Positions 8,216 through 15,918 of a stretch of 64,000 nucleotides of DNA are shown piece after piece (position 1 is the first letter of the stretch; each line of letters opens with the position of its first letter). The position numbers were made by a program, and so were the translations under genes. The notes beneath the pieces were generated by a model that was not told the DNA's origin, did no database searches, and saw nothing but the letters and a program-made list of their open reading frames with translations. Origin of the DNA: Nibrella saemangeumensis (GTDB lineage: Bacteria > Bacteroidota > Bacteroidia > Cytophagales > Spirosomataceae); assembly GCF_039541915.1 (NCBI RefSeq), contig NZ_BAABHD010000005.1, forward strand, positions 434,001-498,000, given 5' to 3'.

Positions 8216-9553
8216 TTACGTTTTTTCGACAACCAGTTGATCTTCTATTTTTTGCTTCGCGGCTTCAAAATTTGCTTTGGGCAGTTTTGGTTTAATAATC
8301 AGCCGCAGTGACTGGTCATAACTGAAATACCCCCACATCCAGTTGATTAAGATCAGCAGGCGGTTCTTTACGCCAATAATATTGACCAGATGAACAAATA
8401 ACCAGGTAAGCCAGGCAAAATAACCCTGAAACTTAGCCTTCGGCAGATCCACCACGGCCAATCCCCGGCCAATGGTCGCCATGGTACCTAAGTCACGGAA
8501 CCGGAACTCCTCCAGCGGTTCTCCTTTCACCAGATGGGTGAGGTTCTTAGCGAGGTGCTTTCCCTGTTGAATGGCAGGAGTAGCGGTCTGCGGGTGCCCG
8601 TTCGGCCAGTCCTCTTCGGCCATCATGGCTACGTCGCCGATAGCATAGACATTGCTGAGGCCTTCTACCTGGTTGAAGCGGTTTACGGTGACCCGTCCGC
8701 CCCGGCCGACTACCGCTTCGGGCAGGCCGTTGAGCGGACTGGCTTTTACGCCGGCGGCCCAGACCAGGTTGTTGGTTCGCAGTTTCGAGCCGTCGTTCAT
8801 GAATACGTGCTGACCGTCGAAATCGGTAACCCGGGTCTTCAGCATAACATTAACGCCTAACCCCTCCAGATATTCCTGCGATTTTACCTGTGACTCAACC
8901 GACATTGGCCCCAGCAGCTCGGCACCAGATTCGATCAGGTAAATTTGCATAATGTTAAAATTCAACTCGGGATAGTCGCGGGGGAGTACCGTCTTTTTCA
9001 TTTCGGCGAAGGTGCCGCACAGCTCCACACCTGTAGGGCCTCCACCTACGACCACAATGTTCATTAATCCCTGCTTTTCATCATCTGTTGTGACGCTCAG
9101 CGCATCCTCCAGATTTTGCAGCACCCGGTTACGTAGCGCAATGGCTTCGGCAACGGACTTCATCGGCAACGCCCGCTCCTGAATGTTTTTCATGCCGAAA
9201 AAATTCGTATCAGCTCCGGTAGCCAGCACCAGGTAGTCGTATTCGATGGGCCCCAGGCCGGTATCAACCACCTGGGTATCGGTATGAATCTGAGTGGCTT
9301 CGGTAACACGGATGTGGACGTTCTTACAAGTCTGAAAAACCTTTCGCAGCGGAAAAAGAATAGACGAAGCATCCAGTCCGGCCGTGGCCACCTGGTAATA
9401 CAGTGGCTGAAACTGGTGGAAGTTATATTTATCGATCAGAACAATCTGGAACTCGTTCCGGCGAGACAGCCTCCGGGCCAGATGCAGCCCCCCGAAGCCC
9501 GCGCCGATAATCACCACGCGCTTACGGTCTGTACGAGGAATGTTCGGATTCAT
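8216..9553 (-). CDS. ndh: Type II NADH dehydrogenase (NAD(P)/FAD-dependent oxidoreductase)
   Basis: Single-subunit, non-proton-pumping NADH:quinone oxidoreductase. FAD-binding motif VVIIGAGFGGLHLARRL at the N-terminus and NADH-binding motif IVVVGGGPTGVELCGTFAEM in the middle. Further FAD motifs are LATGAD and YAIGDVA. A hydrophobic C-terminal region (YFAWLTWLFVHLVNIIGV) is the membrane-anchoring part. I chose ATG at 9553 because the reading frame upstream only offers GTG at 9574. It lies 56 bp after bshA on the same strand and may be co-transcribed. Confidence 0.92.
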   Translation of the reverse strand: MNPNIPRTDRKRVVIIGAGFGGLHLARRLSRRNEFQIVLIDKYNFHQFQPLYYQVATAGLDASSILFPLRKVFQTCKNVHIRVTEATQIHTDTQVVDTGLGPIEYDYLVLATGADTNFFGMKNIQERALPMKSVAEAIALRNRVLQNLEDALSVTTDDEKQGLMNIVVVGGGPTGVELCGTFAEMKKTVLPRDYPELNFNIMQIYLIESGAELLGPMSVESQVKSQEYLEGLGVNVMLKTRVTDFDGQHVFMNDGSKLRTNNLVWAAGVKASPLNGLPEAVVGRGGRVTVNRFNQVEGLSNVYAIGDVAMMAEEDWPNGHPQTATPAIQQGKHLAKNLTHLVKGEPLEEFRFRDLGTMATIGRGLAVVDLPKAKFQGYFAWLTWLFVHLVNIIGVKNRLLILINWMWGYFSYDQSLRLIIKPKLPKANFEAAKQKIEDQLVVEKT

Positions 9554-9579
9554 GTTGTTTCCATTTTGATTCACATGAT

Positions 9580-9606
9580 AAACAATCCACTTACCCCGGA
9601 TTGTTT
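9580..9606 (-). other. Short inverted repeat between bshA and ndh
   Basis: A 9-bp perfect inverted repeat (AAACAATCC / GGATTGTTT, 9-base spacer) in the bshA-ndh gap. It could be a weak attenuator or an mRNA-processing hairpin; there is no T-run. Confidence 0.35.
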
Positions 9607-9609
9607 AGT

Positions 9610-10764
9610 TCAGGAAACCAGCGCGTCCTGGGCTTTCGCTTTCGTTTCCTGCACTACGCGTTCGTAATAGGCCTCGTAGAGCGGTAATATTTTCGATAAT
9701 TCAAACTCTTTGGCCCGCTCCAGCGCGTTCTTTTTGAACGTCGGCAGGTTCTCGTCTTCGAGGATAAAGAGCGCGTTTTTGACCATATCGTTTACATCGC
9801 CAACGGGGCTCAGAAAACCCGTTACGCCGTGTATATTCAGTTCCGGTAAACCACCTGCGTCGGAGGTAATCAGGGGAACCTCGCAGGCCAGAGCCTCCAG
9901 ACCAGCCAGACCAAAACTCTCATTCTCCGACGGCATCAGGAACAAATCCGCCACTGACAAGACTTCTTCAACGGCATCGAGCTTACCCAGAAACCGGACA
10001 TCTTCGTAGATTCCCAGATCTCGGCAGAGCTTCTCGATCCGGGCGCGCTCAGGACCGTCGCCCACAAGCAGCATCTTGGCCGGTATCTGCTTCTGAACTT
10101 TATAGAAGGTCATAACGGCATCGTCAATACGTTTGACCCGCCGGAAGTTGGAGGTATGCACGATCAATTTCTCTCCGTTGGGGCAGATGGCTTTTTTGAA
10201 ATGCTCCTTCTGCTGACGCTGGAACCGGGACAGGTCTATAAAATTGGGAATTACCTCAATGTCGCGCTTGATGGCAAAATGTCGGAAGGTATCGCGCCGA
10301 AGGTCCTCAGAAACAGCCGTAACCCCGTCTGACTCATTGATACTGAACGTCACAACCGGCTCATACGAGGCATCTTTACCCACCAGTGTAATGTCCGTTC
10401 CGTGCAGCGTAGTGACCACCGGCACCGTACGCCCCTGCGCCCGCAGAATCATTTTGGCCATGTAAGCGGCCGATGCGTGCGGAATCGCATAGTGTACATG
10501 CAGCAGGTCGACGTTCTCGTTCAGCACTACATTCACCATTTCACTGGCCAGCGCCGACTCATAGGGCGGAAACTGAAACAGGGGGTATGAGGGTATATTT
10601 ACTTCATGGTAAAAAACGTTCTCGTTGAAAAAATCGAGCCTTGGAGGCTGTTGGTAGGTAATAAAATGAATTTGATGACCATTCTTGGACAACGCCTTTC
10701 CTAACTCGGTGGCGACCACGCCACTCCCCCCGAAAGTCGGGTAGCAAACAATGCCGATTCTCAT
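9610..10764 (-). CDS. bshA: N-acetyl-alpha-D-glucosaminyl L-malate synthase BshA
   Basis: First enzyme of bacillithiol synthesis: transfers GlcNAc from UDP-GlcNAc to L-malate. 384-residue GT4 glycosyltransferase (GT-B fold). The N-terminus MRIGIVCYPTFGGSGVVATELG is diagnostic of BshA, as is HVHYAIPHASAAYMAK. The nucleotide-sugar site shows ENESFGLAGLEALACEVPL (E-x7-E motif, about residue 281). Glycosyltransferases of this clade with this N-terminus are BshA rather than general GT4. bshB and bshC are not in the window. Confidence 0.94.
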   Translation of the reverse strand: MRIGIVCYPTFGGSGVVATELGKALSKNGHQIHFITYQQPPRLDFFNENVFYHEVNIPSYPLFQFPPYESALASEMVNVVLNENVDLLHVHYAIPHASAAYMAKMILRAQGRTVPVVTTLHGTDITLVGKDASYEPVVTFSINESDGVTAVSEDLRRDTFRHFAIKRDIEVIPNFIDLSRFQRQQKEHFKKAICPNGEKLIVHTSNFRRVKRIDDAVMTFYKVQKQIPAKMLLVGDGPERARIEKLCRDLGIYEDVRFLGKLDAVEEVLSVADLFLMPSENESFGLAGLEALACEVPLITSDAGGLPELNIHGVTGFLSPVGDVNDMVKNALFILEDENLPTFKKNALERAKEFELSKILPLYEAYYERVVQETKAKAQDALVS

Positions 10765-10885
10765 AGATACAAGCCGCCTTAGCGATAGCGGCTGGTCTCA
10801 TAACAAAAAAATAGATGAAAGTTCTCCCGGTGGACCGTAAAGTATTTGTTACGCGGTAAAAATCGCCGTCCGCCTAAAAATCTTG

Positions 10886-10893
10886 TATCTTTG
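10886..10893 (+). promoter_or_regulatory. Bacteroidota-type -7 promoter element for ubiA
   Basis: TATCTTTG matches the Bacteroidota sigma-ABfr -7 consensus TAnnTTTG and sits 26 bp before the ubiA ATG, leaving a leader of about 20 bases. No clear -33 TTG is visible at the right spacing. Confidence 0.6.
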
Positions 10894-10919
10894 GTACAAC
10901 CATTCCGGCACCAGCAGCT

Positions 10920-11810
10920 ATGGTACAAAAACTTCCTCTATCAGCCTTTATTCTGGGATTCTTACGGCTCATCCGGGTGCAAAACCTGCTGATCGTTGTC
11001 GGTACGCAGTACCTGGCAAGGGTATGCCTGGTTGGTCCGGAAATCGGTTCACCCTCTACGCAATGGCCCCGGTTGCTGCTTGATCCCGCTTTATTTCTGC
11101 TCTCGCTTTCCACCGTCTGCATCGCAGCCGCCGGATACGTTATCAATGATTATTTCGACGTTAAGATCGACATTGTTAATAAGCCGGAGCGGGTTATCAT
11201 CGGTCGTTACATGAAACGTCGGATGGCTATGGGTGCGCATCAGGTGCTCAATATCATCGGCTGTCTGATCGGCTTGTACCTCAGCCGGTGGGTGTTTGTA
11301 GTCGATGTGCTGTCGGTTACGCTGCTGTGGTTTTATTCGGCTTATTTTAAGCGGCAGCCGTTTGTCGGTAATTTAATTGTAGCGTTTCTGACGGCACTTT
11401 CGCTAATCGTGCTGGCCGTCTATTACCGTCGGAACAGCGATTTACTTCTTATTTACGCAGCGTTCTCGTTCTGTATTTCGCTGGTGCGGGAGATTATCAA
11501 GGATATGGAGGACGTAAAAGGTGACGCCCGCTACGGCTGCCGGACGCTGCCAATTGTCTGGGGTATCCGCCGGACCAAATACCTCCTGTACGGTATCATC
11601 GCCCTGTTTATCACCACGCTTTTTCTCATCGCCGATTCGCTCGATAACCTTCGGCTGGCGTGGATTTTTATGATTCTGCTTATTCCCATCGGCTGGCTGG
11701 TGTACCGGCTGGTCCTCGCCGACACCAAACGCGATTTCAATTACCTCAGCAGTCTCTGCAAACTGATTATGCTGATGGGGGTCGTTAGTATGGTGTGGGT
11801 GGTGCAATAG
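10920..11810 (+). CDS. UbiA-family prenyltransferase (geranylgeranylglycerol-phosphate geranylgeranyltransferase-like)
   Basis: 296 residues with about eight transmembrane helices. The two aspartate-rich motifs that bind Mg2+-prenyl diphosphate are present: NDYFDVKIDIVNKPER (about residue 76) and KDMEDVKGDARYG (about 194). Bacteroidota members of this clade are usually annotated as geranylgeranylglycerol-phosphate geranylgeranyltransferases, but menaquinone, heme-o and tocopherol-type enzymes share the fold, so the acceptor is unproven. The stop codon lies inside the left arm of a long inverted repeat shared with the convergent gene. Confidence 0.8.
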   Translation: MVQKLPLSAFILGFLRLIRVQNLLIVVGTQYLARVCLVGPEIGSPSTQWPRLLLDPALFLLSLSTVCIAAAGYVINDYFDVKIDIVNKPERVIIGRYMKRRMAMGAHQVLNIIGCLIGLYLSRWVFVVDVLSVTLLWFYSAYFKRQPFVGNLIVAFLTALSLIVLAVYYRRNSDLLLIYAAFSFCISLVREIIKDMEDVKGDARYGCRTLPIVWGIRRTKYLLYGIIALFITTLFLIADSLDNLRLAWIFMILLIPIGWLVYRLVLADTKRDFNYLSSLCKLIMLMGVVSMVWVVQ

Positions 11811-11885
11811 CAGTAGGCAGATTACAGCAGGCAGAAACAGGAAGATTGCCCACTGCCTACTGTAATCTGCCTACTGCTATTGCAC
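11802..11885. terminator. 33-bp inverted repeat containing both convergent stop codons
   Basis: Left arm 11802-11834, right arm 11853-11885, 18-base loop. The outer 26 bp are perfect and there is a single mismatch over 33 bp. The left arm contains the ubiA stop and the right arm the stop of the opposite lipoprotein gene, so both proteins end in Val-Gln. Each arm reads as tandem 7-mers (ATAGCAG, TAGGCAG, ATTACAG, CAGGCAG). It most likely acts as a bidirectional terminator. Confidence 0.8.
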
Positions 11886-12449
11886 TGTCAGGTTAAAGTC
11901 AATGTTGATATCGTCGCTGCCCGGTGCCACTGTGCCGTTTTTCACCGCAACTCCGTTTACGGGTGGCTGATGCCGCAGTCGCACGGTCAGCTTGCCGGTA
12001 CCGGCGGCTCCTGTGCGGGCGGTTCCGGCAAGCCCAATCGGAAAATTACGGCCATCAACATCACCATACGTATACGTCAGCAGAGAGGCCGGATTGGCGG
12101 TGTACACCAACAAATGCTCGTCTTTCTTTTCCTGAATTTCGCTGGTCAGGTTTGTTGCCGGCGACTTACTTTCATCCAGCAGATCAATCGTCAGCGTATA
12201 GGTCGTGTTCGCTTTCAGGCTGATGTTGTCGAACCGGCTGGGCACCTGACCGCCGTCACCATCAGTATCCCGGAACGTAAATGTCTGCGTGGTGGCGCTG
12301 CCCTGCTGCGTAAATTTCAGGCTGACCGTTGTAATGAGTTCATTCTCATCGGCCGGCTCCGGCTCATTCGCCCTATCACAGCCCGTTATAAATAGCCCCA
12401 GCCCTCCGGCCAGTAACAGGCCCATCCATCGATTTCTTAGCTTACTCAT
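11877..12449 (-). CDS. Lipoprotein of unknown function next to a MerC/TonB-receptor locus
   Basis: 190 residues. Lipoprotein signal peptide with lipobox FITGC (Cys at residue 24), followed by an acidic linker. The mature domain is beta-rich: ITTVSLKFTQ, FTFRDTDGDGGQVPS, TYTLTIDLLDES. The DTDGDGG loop could bind calcium. I recognise the layout (ENELITTV..., DxDGDGG..., TYTLTIxLLDESK) as a conserved Bacteroidota lipoprotein family often placed beside TonB-dependent receptors; the function is unknown. It diverges from merC-like/TonB-receptor genes across a shared operator region, suggesting co-regulation in metal uptake. Confidence 0.72.
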   Translation of the reverse strand: MSKLRNRWMGLLLAGGLGLFITGCDRANEPEPADENELITTVSLKFTQQGSATTQTFTFRDTDGDGGQVPSRFDNISLKANTTYTLTIDLLDESKSPATNLTSEIQEKKDEHLLVYTANPASLLTYTYGDVDGRNFPIGLAGTARTGAAGTGKLTVRLRHQPPVNGVAVKNGTVAPGSDDINIDFNLTVQ

Positions 12450-12494
12450 GCGCTTACAGGTTAGTGTTGAACAGTTTTAGATGTAAAACCGGGA

Positions 12495-12502
12495 CAAAAT
12501 TA
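12495..12502 (-). promoter_or_regulatory. -7 promoter element for the lipoprotein gene
   Basis: On the minus strand TAATTTTG matches TAnnTTTG, about 45 bp before the lipoprotein ATG. The operator at 12509-12523 covers the expected upstream (-33) region. Confidence 0.55.
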
Positions 12503-12508
12503 CCCGAC

Positions 12509-12523
12509 TGCAACAACGTTGCA
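12509..12523. promoter_or_regulatory. Palindromic operator copy 1 (TGCAA-N5-TTGCA)
   Basis: TGCAACAACGTTGCA: 5-bp arms (6 bp if the adjacent C/G is counted) around a short spacer. The same 15-bp pattern recurs 23 bp away. Spacing and symmetry fit a dimeric Fur-family (for example Zur) regulator; the identity of the regulator is inference. Confidence 0.6.
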
Positions 12524-12531
12524 AAAAATTA

Positions 12532-12546
12532 TGCAACATTATTGCA
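12532..12546. promoter_or_regulatory. Palindromic operator copy 2 (TGCAA-N5-TTGCA)
   Basis: TGCAACATTATTGCA, same arm sequence and spacing as copy 1, centre to centre 23 bp. It lies upstream of the plus-strand -7 element, where a bound repressor would block the -33 region. A degenerate third half-site (TGCAAAAAAGTTG) follows. Confidence 0.6.
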
Positions 12547-12577
12547 AAAAAGTTGGTTTGTCTCCTAAGCAGTGTTT

Positions 12578-12585
12578 TATCTTTG
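12578..12585 (+). promoter_or_regulatory. -7 promoter element for the MerC/TonB-receptor unit
   Basis: TATCTTTG, a match to TAnnTTTG, with a TTG about 20 bp upstream. It lies about 80 bp before the MerC start, leaving a leader of roughly 75 bases. Confidence 0.55.
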
Positions 12586-12668
12586 CAGACAGAATCAGGT
12601 TTATGTACTAAGGTTATCCGATGAGGGAATTATAGGCTGCTCATCGCCGGTGCCGAAACCCGCGAATT

Positions 12669-13049
12669 ATGAAGATCGACTTATTTTCCAGAAAAGCAGA
12701 TTATGTTGGTATTACCGGTTCTGTACTGTGCATTCTGCACTGTCTGGCAACGCCGGTCCTGCTGATGACCTCTACCCTGGTAGCCAATGAGAGCGTAAGG
12801 GCGGGTTATCTGAGTCTGGACTATTTGTTTATCGGCATCAATATAGCCGCTGTTTATCATGCTACGCGGCATAATACCTCTTCCTTTATAAAAACCAGCC
12901 TGTGGTTTTTCCTGGGTTTATTTACGCTTGCCCTGCTGCTGGAGGATGTCAATCCTGTTTTTGAATATGTAGCCTACGCAGCTTCTGCCGGTCTGGTTCT
13001 CTCCCACCTATACAACATCCGTTACAACCGCACGGCTCACAGCCACTAG
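12669..13049 (+). CDS. MerC domain-containing inner-membrane protein
   Basis: 126 residues, four predicted transmembrane helices (about 12-32, 44-62, 72-92, 96-114). The first helix carries the MerC-type cysteine pair in GSVLCILHCLATPVLL. MerC was described as a mercury importer, but in Bacteroidota such proteins often sit with TonB-dependent receptors and metal regulators, and there are no other mer genes here. A role in metal handling with the downstream receptor is inferred. The C-terminus is His-containing (TAHSH). Confidence 0.85.
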   Translation: MKIDLFSRKADYVGITGSVLCILHCLATPVLLMTSTLVANESVRAGYLSLDYLFIGINIAAVYHATRHNTSSFIKTSLWFFLGLFTLALLLEDVNPVFEYVAYAASAGLVLSHLYNIRYNRTAHSH

Positions 13050-13137
13050 TGCCATTTATACGTATTTTGCACATTCTGCTCTGAATAGTTGGTTTTGATA
13101 ACCTGTTGCATGCTGCCAGACCGTAGCTTTGTGGTCT

Positions 13138-15297
13138 ATGCAGGCGCTGTATACGTTTCTTGTAATCCTCATTACCTTACCGGCTCTTAGCCAGTCTACT
13201 TTCCATCTATCCGTCCGTAATGCGGGACGAAACCGCCCTCTAACCGGTGCTGCTGTGCAATTGGGCACGGCAGGTACCCTTACCGATTCATTGGGCCGTG
13301 CTGTTTTAGGACCGCTTCCCGCAGGCCGTTACACGGTTCGATTTTCGGCGTTGGGCTATCGGAAGGTCTCCCGGTCGGTAACGATACCGGCACCCGATAC
13401 GCTGGTGGTGCTGTTGGAACCTGAAACCGAAGAGCTGGAGGAAGTTGTGGTAACCTCAACGCGCAGCAGCCGCAGCATTGCCGACGAACCCACTCGCATT
13501 GAGGTGATCTCGGCTGAAGAGCTGACCGAAAAATCGGACATGAATGCGTCGAATATTTCAATGCTGCTGAAAGAAACACCCGGCATCCAGGTGCAGCAGA
13601 CCTCCGCTACCTCCGCCAATATGACCTTCCGGATTCAGGGCCTCGACGGGCGCTACACCCAACTGCTGCAAAATGGCCTGCCGCTGTACGCTGGTTTCTC
13701 GTCGGGCCTGAGTGTCATGCAAATTCCCCCGCTCGATCTGAAGCAGGCCGAAATCATCAAAGGCAGCAGTTCCACGCTGTACGGTGGTGGCGCTATTGCC
13801 GGTATCGTGAACCTGATTACAAAAGAGCCAACCAACGAACGCGAGGCCTCGCTGATGGTAAACGGCACCAGCGCTGGTGGTCTGGACCTGAATAGCTTTT
13901 ACGCTGAAAAATGGAAGCAGGTAGGCGTTACCCTGTTCTTATCTCACAATACCCAACGGGCCTACGACCCCAACCGGGATGGTTTTTCGGATATTCCGAA
14001 GTCCGAACGCCTGAACATTAACCCGCGGGTTTTCTTCTACCTGAGCGAGCGTACCAATGCCAGTGTGGGTGTCACGGCTGCAACCGAAACCCGGCTGGGC
14101 GGAGATATTCCGGCTATTCGCCAAAAACTCGATGGCTACTATACCGAACGAAACCGCTCCGACCGGTATACAACCCAGTTAATGTTTTCCCATCGCTTTA
14201 CGAACAACCTGTCGGTATACGCGAAGAACAGCATTACCTTTTTCGACCGTGTTGTTACCACACCCGATTTTCGGTTTGGCGGGCGGCAGCGGGCGAGTTT
14301 CAGCGAACTGGGTTTGAACCGGTACGGCGATCGCATGGAGTGGGTGGCCGGCCTGAACCTCTGGACCGATACATTTCGGGAAAATACCCCTGCAAACAGC
14401 CCCCTGAACCGTACCTATACGCTGAATACCGTGGGAGCTTTTGTGCAGAATACCTGGAAAGCTACGGAACACCTGACCGCCGAATCCGGCCTGCGCGTTG
14501 ACCACCAGGCCACCTACGGCACGTTTTTGCTGCCCCGGCTCTCCATACTCCTACGCCTGAACGAGCGGTTAACCTCCCGCCTGGGCGGAGGCCTGGGCTA
14601 CAAATCGCCTACCGTATTTACGGAGGAGGCCGAACAGCGACTTTATCAGAGCATAAGACCGATTGATCCTCGCCAGACCAGTGCCGAAACATCGCAGGGC
14701 CTGAACTGGGATGTAAACTATAGTACCGAGTTAGCGGAAGATCTTATCTTATCGTTCAACCACCTGTTTTTCTACACCCGTATCAACAGTCCACTGGTGC
14801 TGCGTCTGAGCGACAATCGCGTTACGTACACCTACCGCAATGCCAACGGCCACGTCGACAGTCGGGGATTTGAAACCAATCTGAAACTTACCTACAACGA
14901 CTTTCGCCTGTACACGTTTTACACGCTGATCGATACAAAACGACACTATGACAACCTGGATCGTCCCATCCCGCTGACGGCCCGCCACCGCGCCGGGTTC
15001 GTTCTGATGTACGAAGTAGAGGGCAGTTTCCGGGCTGGTTATGAGTTGTACTATACAGGCCGTCAGGAGTTGGAAGATGGCCTGCCCACCCAACCATACT
15101 GGGTAATGGGTTTTATGACTGAGAAGCGGTGGAAACACCTCAGCCTGTACATTAACTTCGAGAACTTCACCGATGTACGGCTATCCCGGTACCAGACGCT
15201 GGTAACCGGTACACGCCTGCAGCCAACGTTTGTCCGCGAAATCTGGGCTCCCACTGACGGACGAATTATCAACGGCGGTATTAAGCTATTTCTGTGA
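13138..15297 (+). CDS. TonB-dependent outer-membrane receptor
   Basis: About 719 residues. Signal peptide at residues 1-20, a carboxypeptidase-like regulatory domain (about 21-100; LTGAAVQLGTAGTLTDSLGR), a TonB-box-like segment (ELEEVVVTSTR), a plug domain (about 118-225; ETPGIQVQQTS, IKGSSSTLYGGGAIAGIVNLIT), and a 22-strand type beta-barrel to the C-terminus, which ends GGIKLFL as expected for barrel insertion. ATG at 13138 gives a standard signal peptide; the frame also has a TTG at 13129. The cargo is unknown; the pairing with MerC and a palindromic operator suggests a metal or metallophore. Confidence 0.92.
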   Translation: MQALYTFLVILITLPALSQSTFHLSVRNAGRNRPLTGAAVQLGTAGTLTDSLGRAVLGPLPAGRYTVRFSALGYRKVSRSVTIPAPDTLVVLLEPETEELEEVVVTSTRSSRSIADEPTRIEVISAEELTEKSDMNASNISMLLKETPGIQVQQTSATSANMTFRIQGLDGRYTQLLQNGLPLYAGFSSGLSVMQIPPLDLKQAEIIKGSSSTLYGGGAIAGIVNLITKEPTNEREASLMVNGTSAGGLDLNSFYAEKWKQVGVTLFLSHNTQRAYDPNRDGFSDIPKSERLNINPRVFFYLSERTNASVGVTAATETRLGGDIPAIRQKLDGYYTERNRSDRYTTQLMFSHRFTNNLSVYAKNSITFFDRVVTTPDFRFGGRQRASFSELGLNRYGDRMEWVAGLNLWTDTFRENTPANSPLNRTYTLNTVGAFVQNTWKATEHLTAESGLRVDHQATYGTFLLPRLSILLRLNERLTSRLGGGLGYKSPTVFTEEAEQRLYQSIRPIDPRQTSAETSQGLNWDVNYSTELAEDLILSFNHLFFYTRINSPLVLRLSDNRVTYTYRNANGHVDSRGFETNLKLTYNDFRLYTFYTLIDTKRHYDNLDRPIPLTARHRAGFVLMYEVEGSFRAGYELYYTGRQELEDGLPTQPYWVMGFMTEKRWKHLSLYINFENFTDVRLSRYQTLVTGTRLQPTFVREIWAPTDGRIINGGIKLFL

Positions 15298-15300
15298 GTT

Positions 15301-15906
15301 CTACTCCGGTATCCGCTCTATTACCTCGGTCTGATACCGGTATGAATACGGCCGTAGTTGTTCCATCAGTTCATTTATTTTTCCCTCCTGGACAACCGAC
15401 CGGAAGAGCGGGCGCGCCGTAAGTTGCTGAATGCCTGACCCTGCCACCGCTCCCAGACCGGCTCCACCGCCAACCGCCAGAACCAGGTTCAGTCCATAGG
15501 CAACCGGGCTACGAGGAGGAGACTTCTGTATAGATTGAAACGCCAGATAGCCTAACCCGATACCTCCGATAACGGCTCCTTCCAATGGCCCGGCAAACCA
15601 GCCTGATTGCGGGTACAAGCTGACCCGCCGGGCCAGCCTTATATCCAGCACCATTACGTTAATCAGGTTCTCTTTGTTGGGATTGTCTCTGGTATAAAGT
15701 ACCTGTGAATTATTCAGGTCATACAGATAGCCAACGACACGCCGTCCGGCCAGGGTTGTAATTTTTACCCGGTACAAGTCGGCTGCCCGCCGACTGGGCG
15801 GAATCGTTACCTTATAGCTCCAACCCGTACCCCTCTCCTGAGCTTGCAGGTCGGTAACTATACTCAGCATTCCCAAAAGCAGAAAAAGTTTTTTAATAGC
15901 TCCCAT
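15301..15906 (-). CDS. Exported hypothetical protein
   Basis: 201 residues with a signal peptide (residues 1-22). A beta-rich N-terminal half (YRVKITTLAGRRVVGYLYDLNNSQVLYT) suggests a small barrel or PilZ/Sm-like fold. Two hydrophobic glycine-rich stretches follow (GAVIGGIGLGYLAF; LVLAVGGGAGLGAVAG), each possibly a membrane hairpin. It starts 12 bp after the M48 peptidase stop on the same strand, so the two are probably co-transcribed. It ends 3 bp from the convergent TonB-receptor stop. No known family recognised. Confidence 0.6.
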   Translation of the reverse strand: MGAIKKLFLLLGMLSIVTDLQAQERGTGWSYKVTIPPSRRAADLYRVKITTLAGRRVVGYLYDLNNSQVLYTRDNPNKENLINVMVLDIRLARRVSLYPQSGWFAGPLEGAVIGGIGLGYLAFQSIQKSPPRSPVAYGLNLVLAVGGGAGLGAVAGSGIQQLTARPLFRSVVQEGKINELMEQLRPYSYRYQTEVIERIPE

Positions 15907-15918
15907 GCATACGCACCG

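Noticed and set aside
13124..13131. TAGCTTTG, a good -7 match directly before the TonB receptor
   Set aside because: It ends only 6 bp before the ATG at 13138 and would make the transcript leaderless; the MerC promoter at 12578 is more plausible for both genes.
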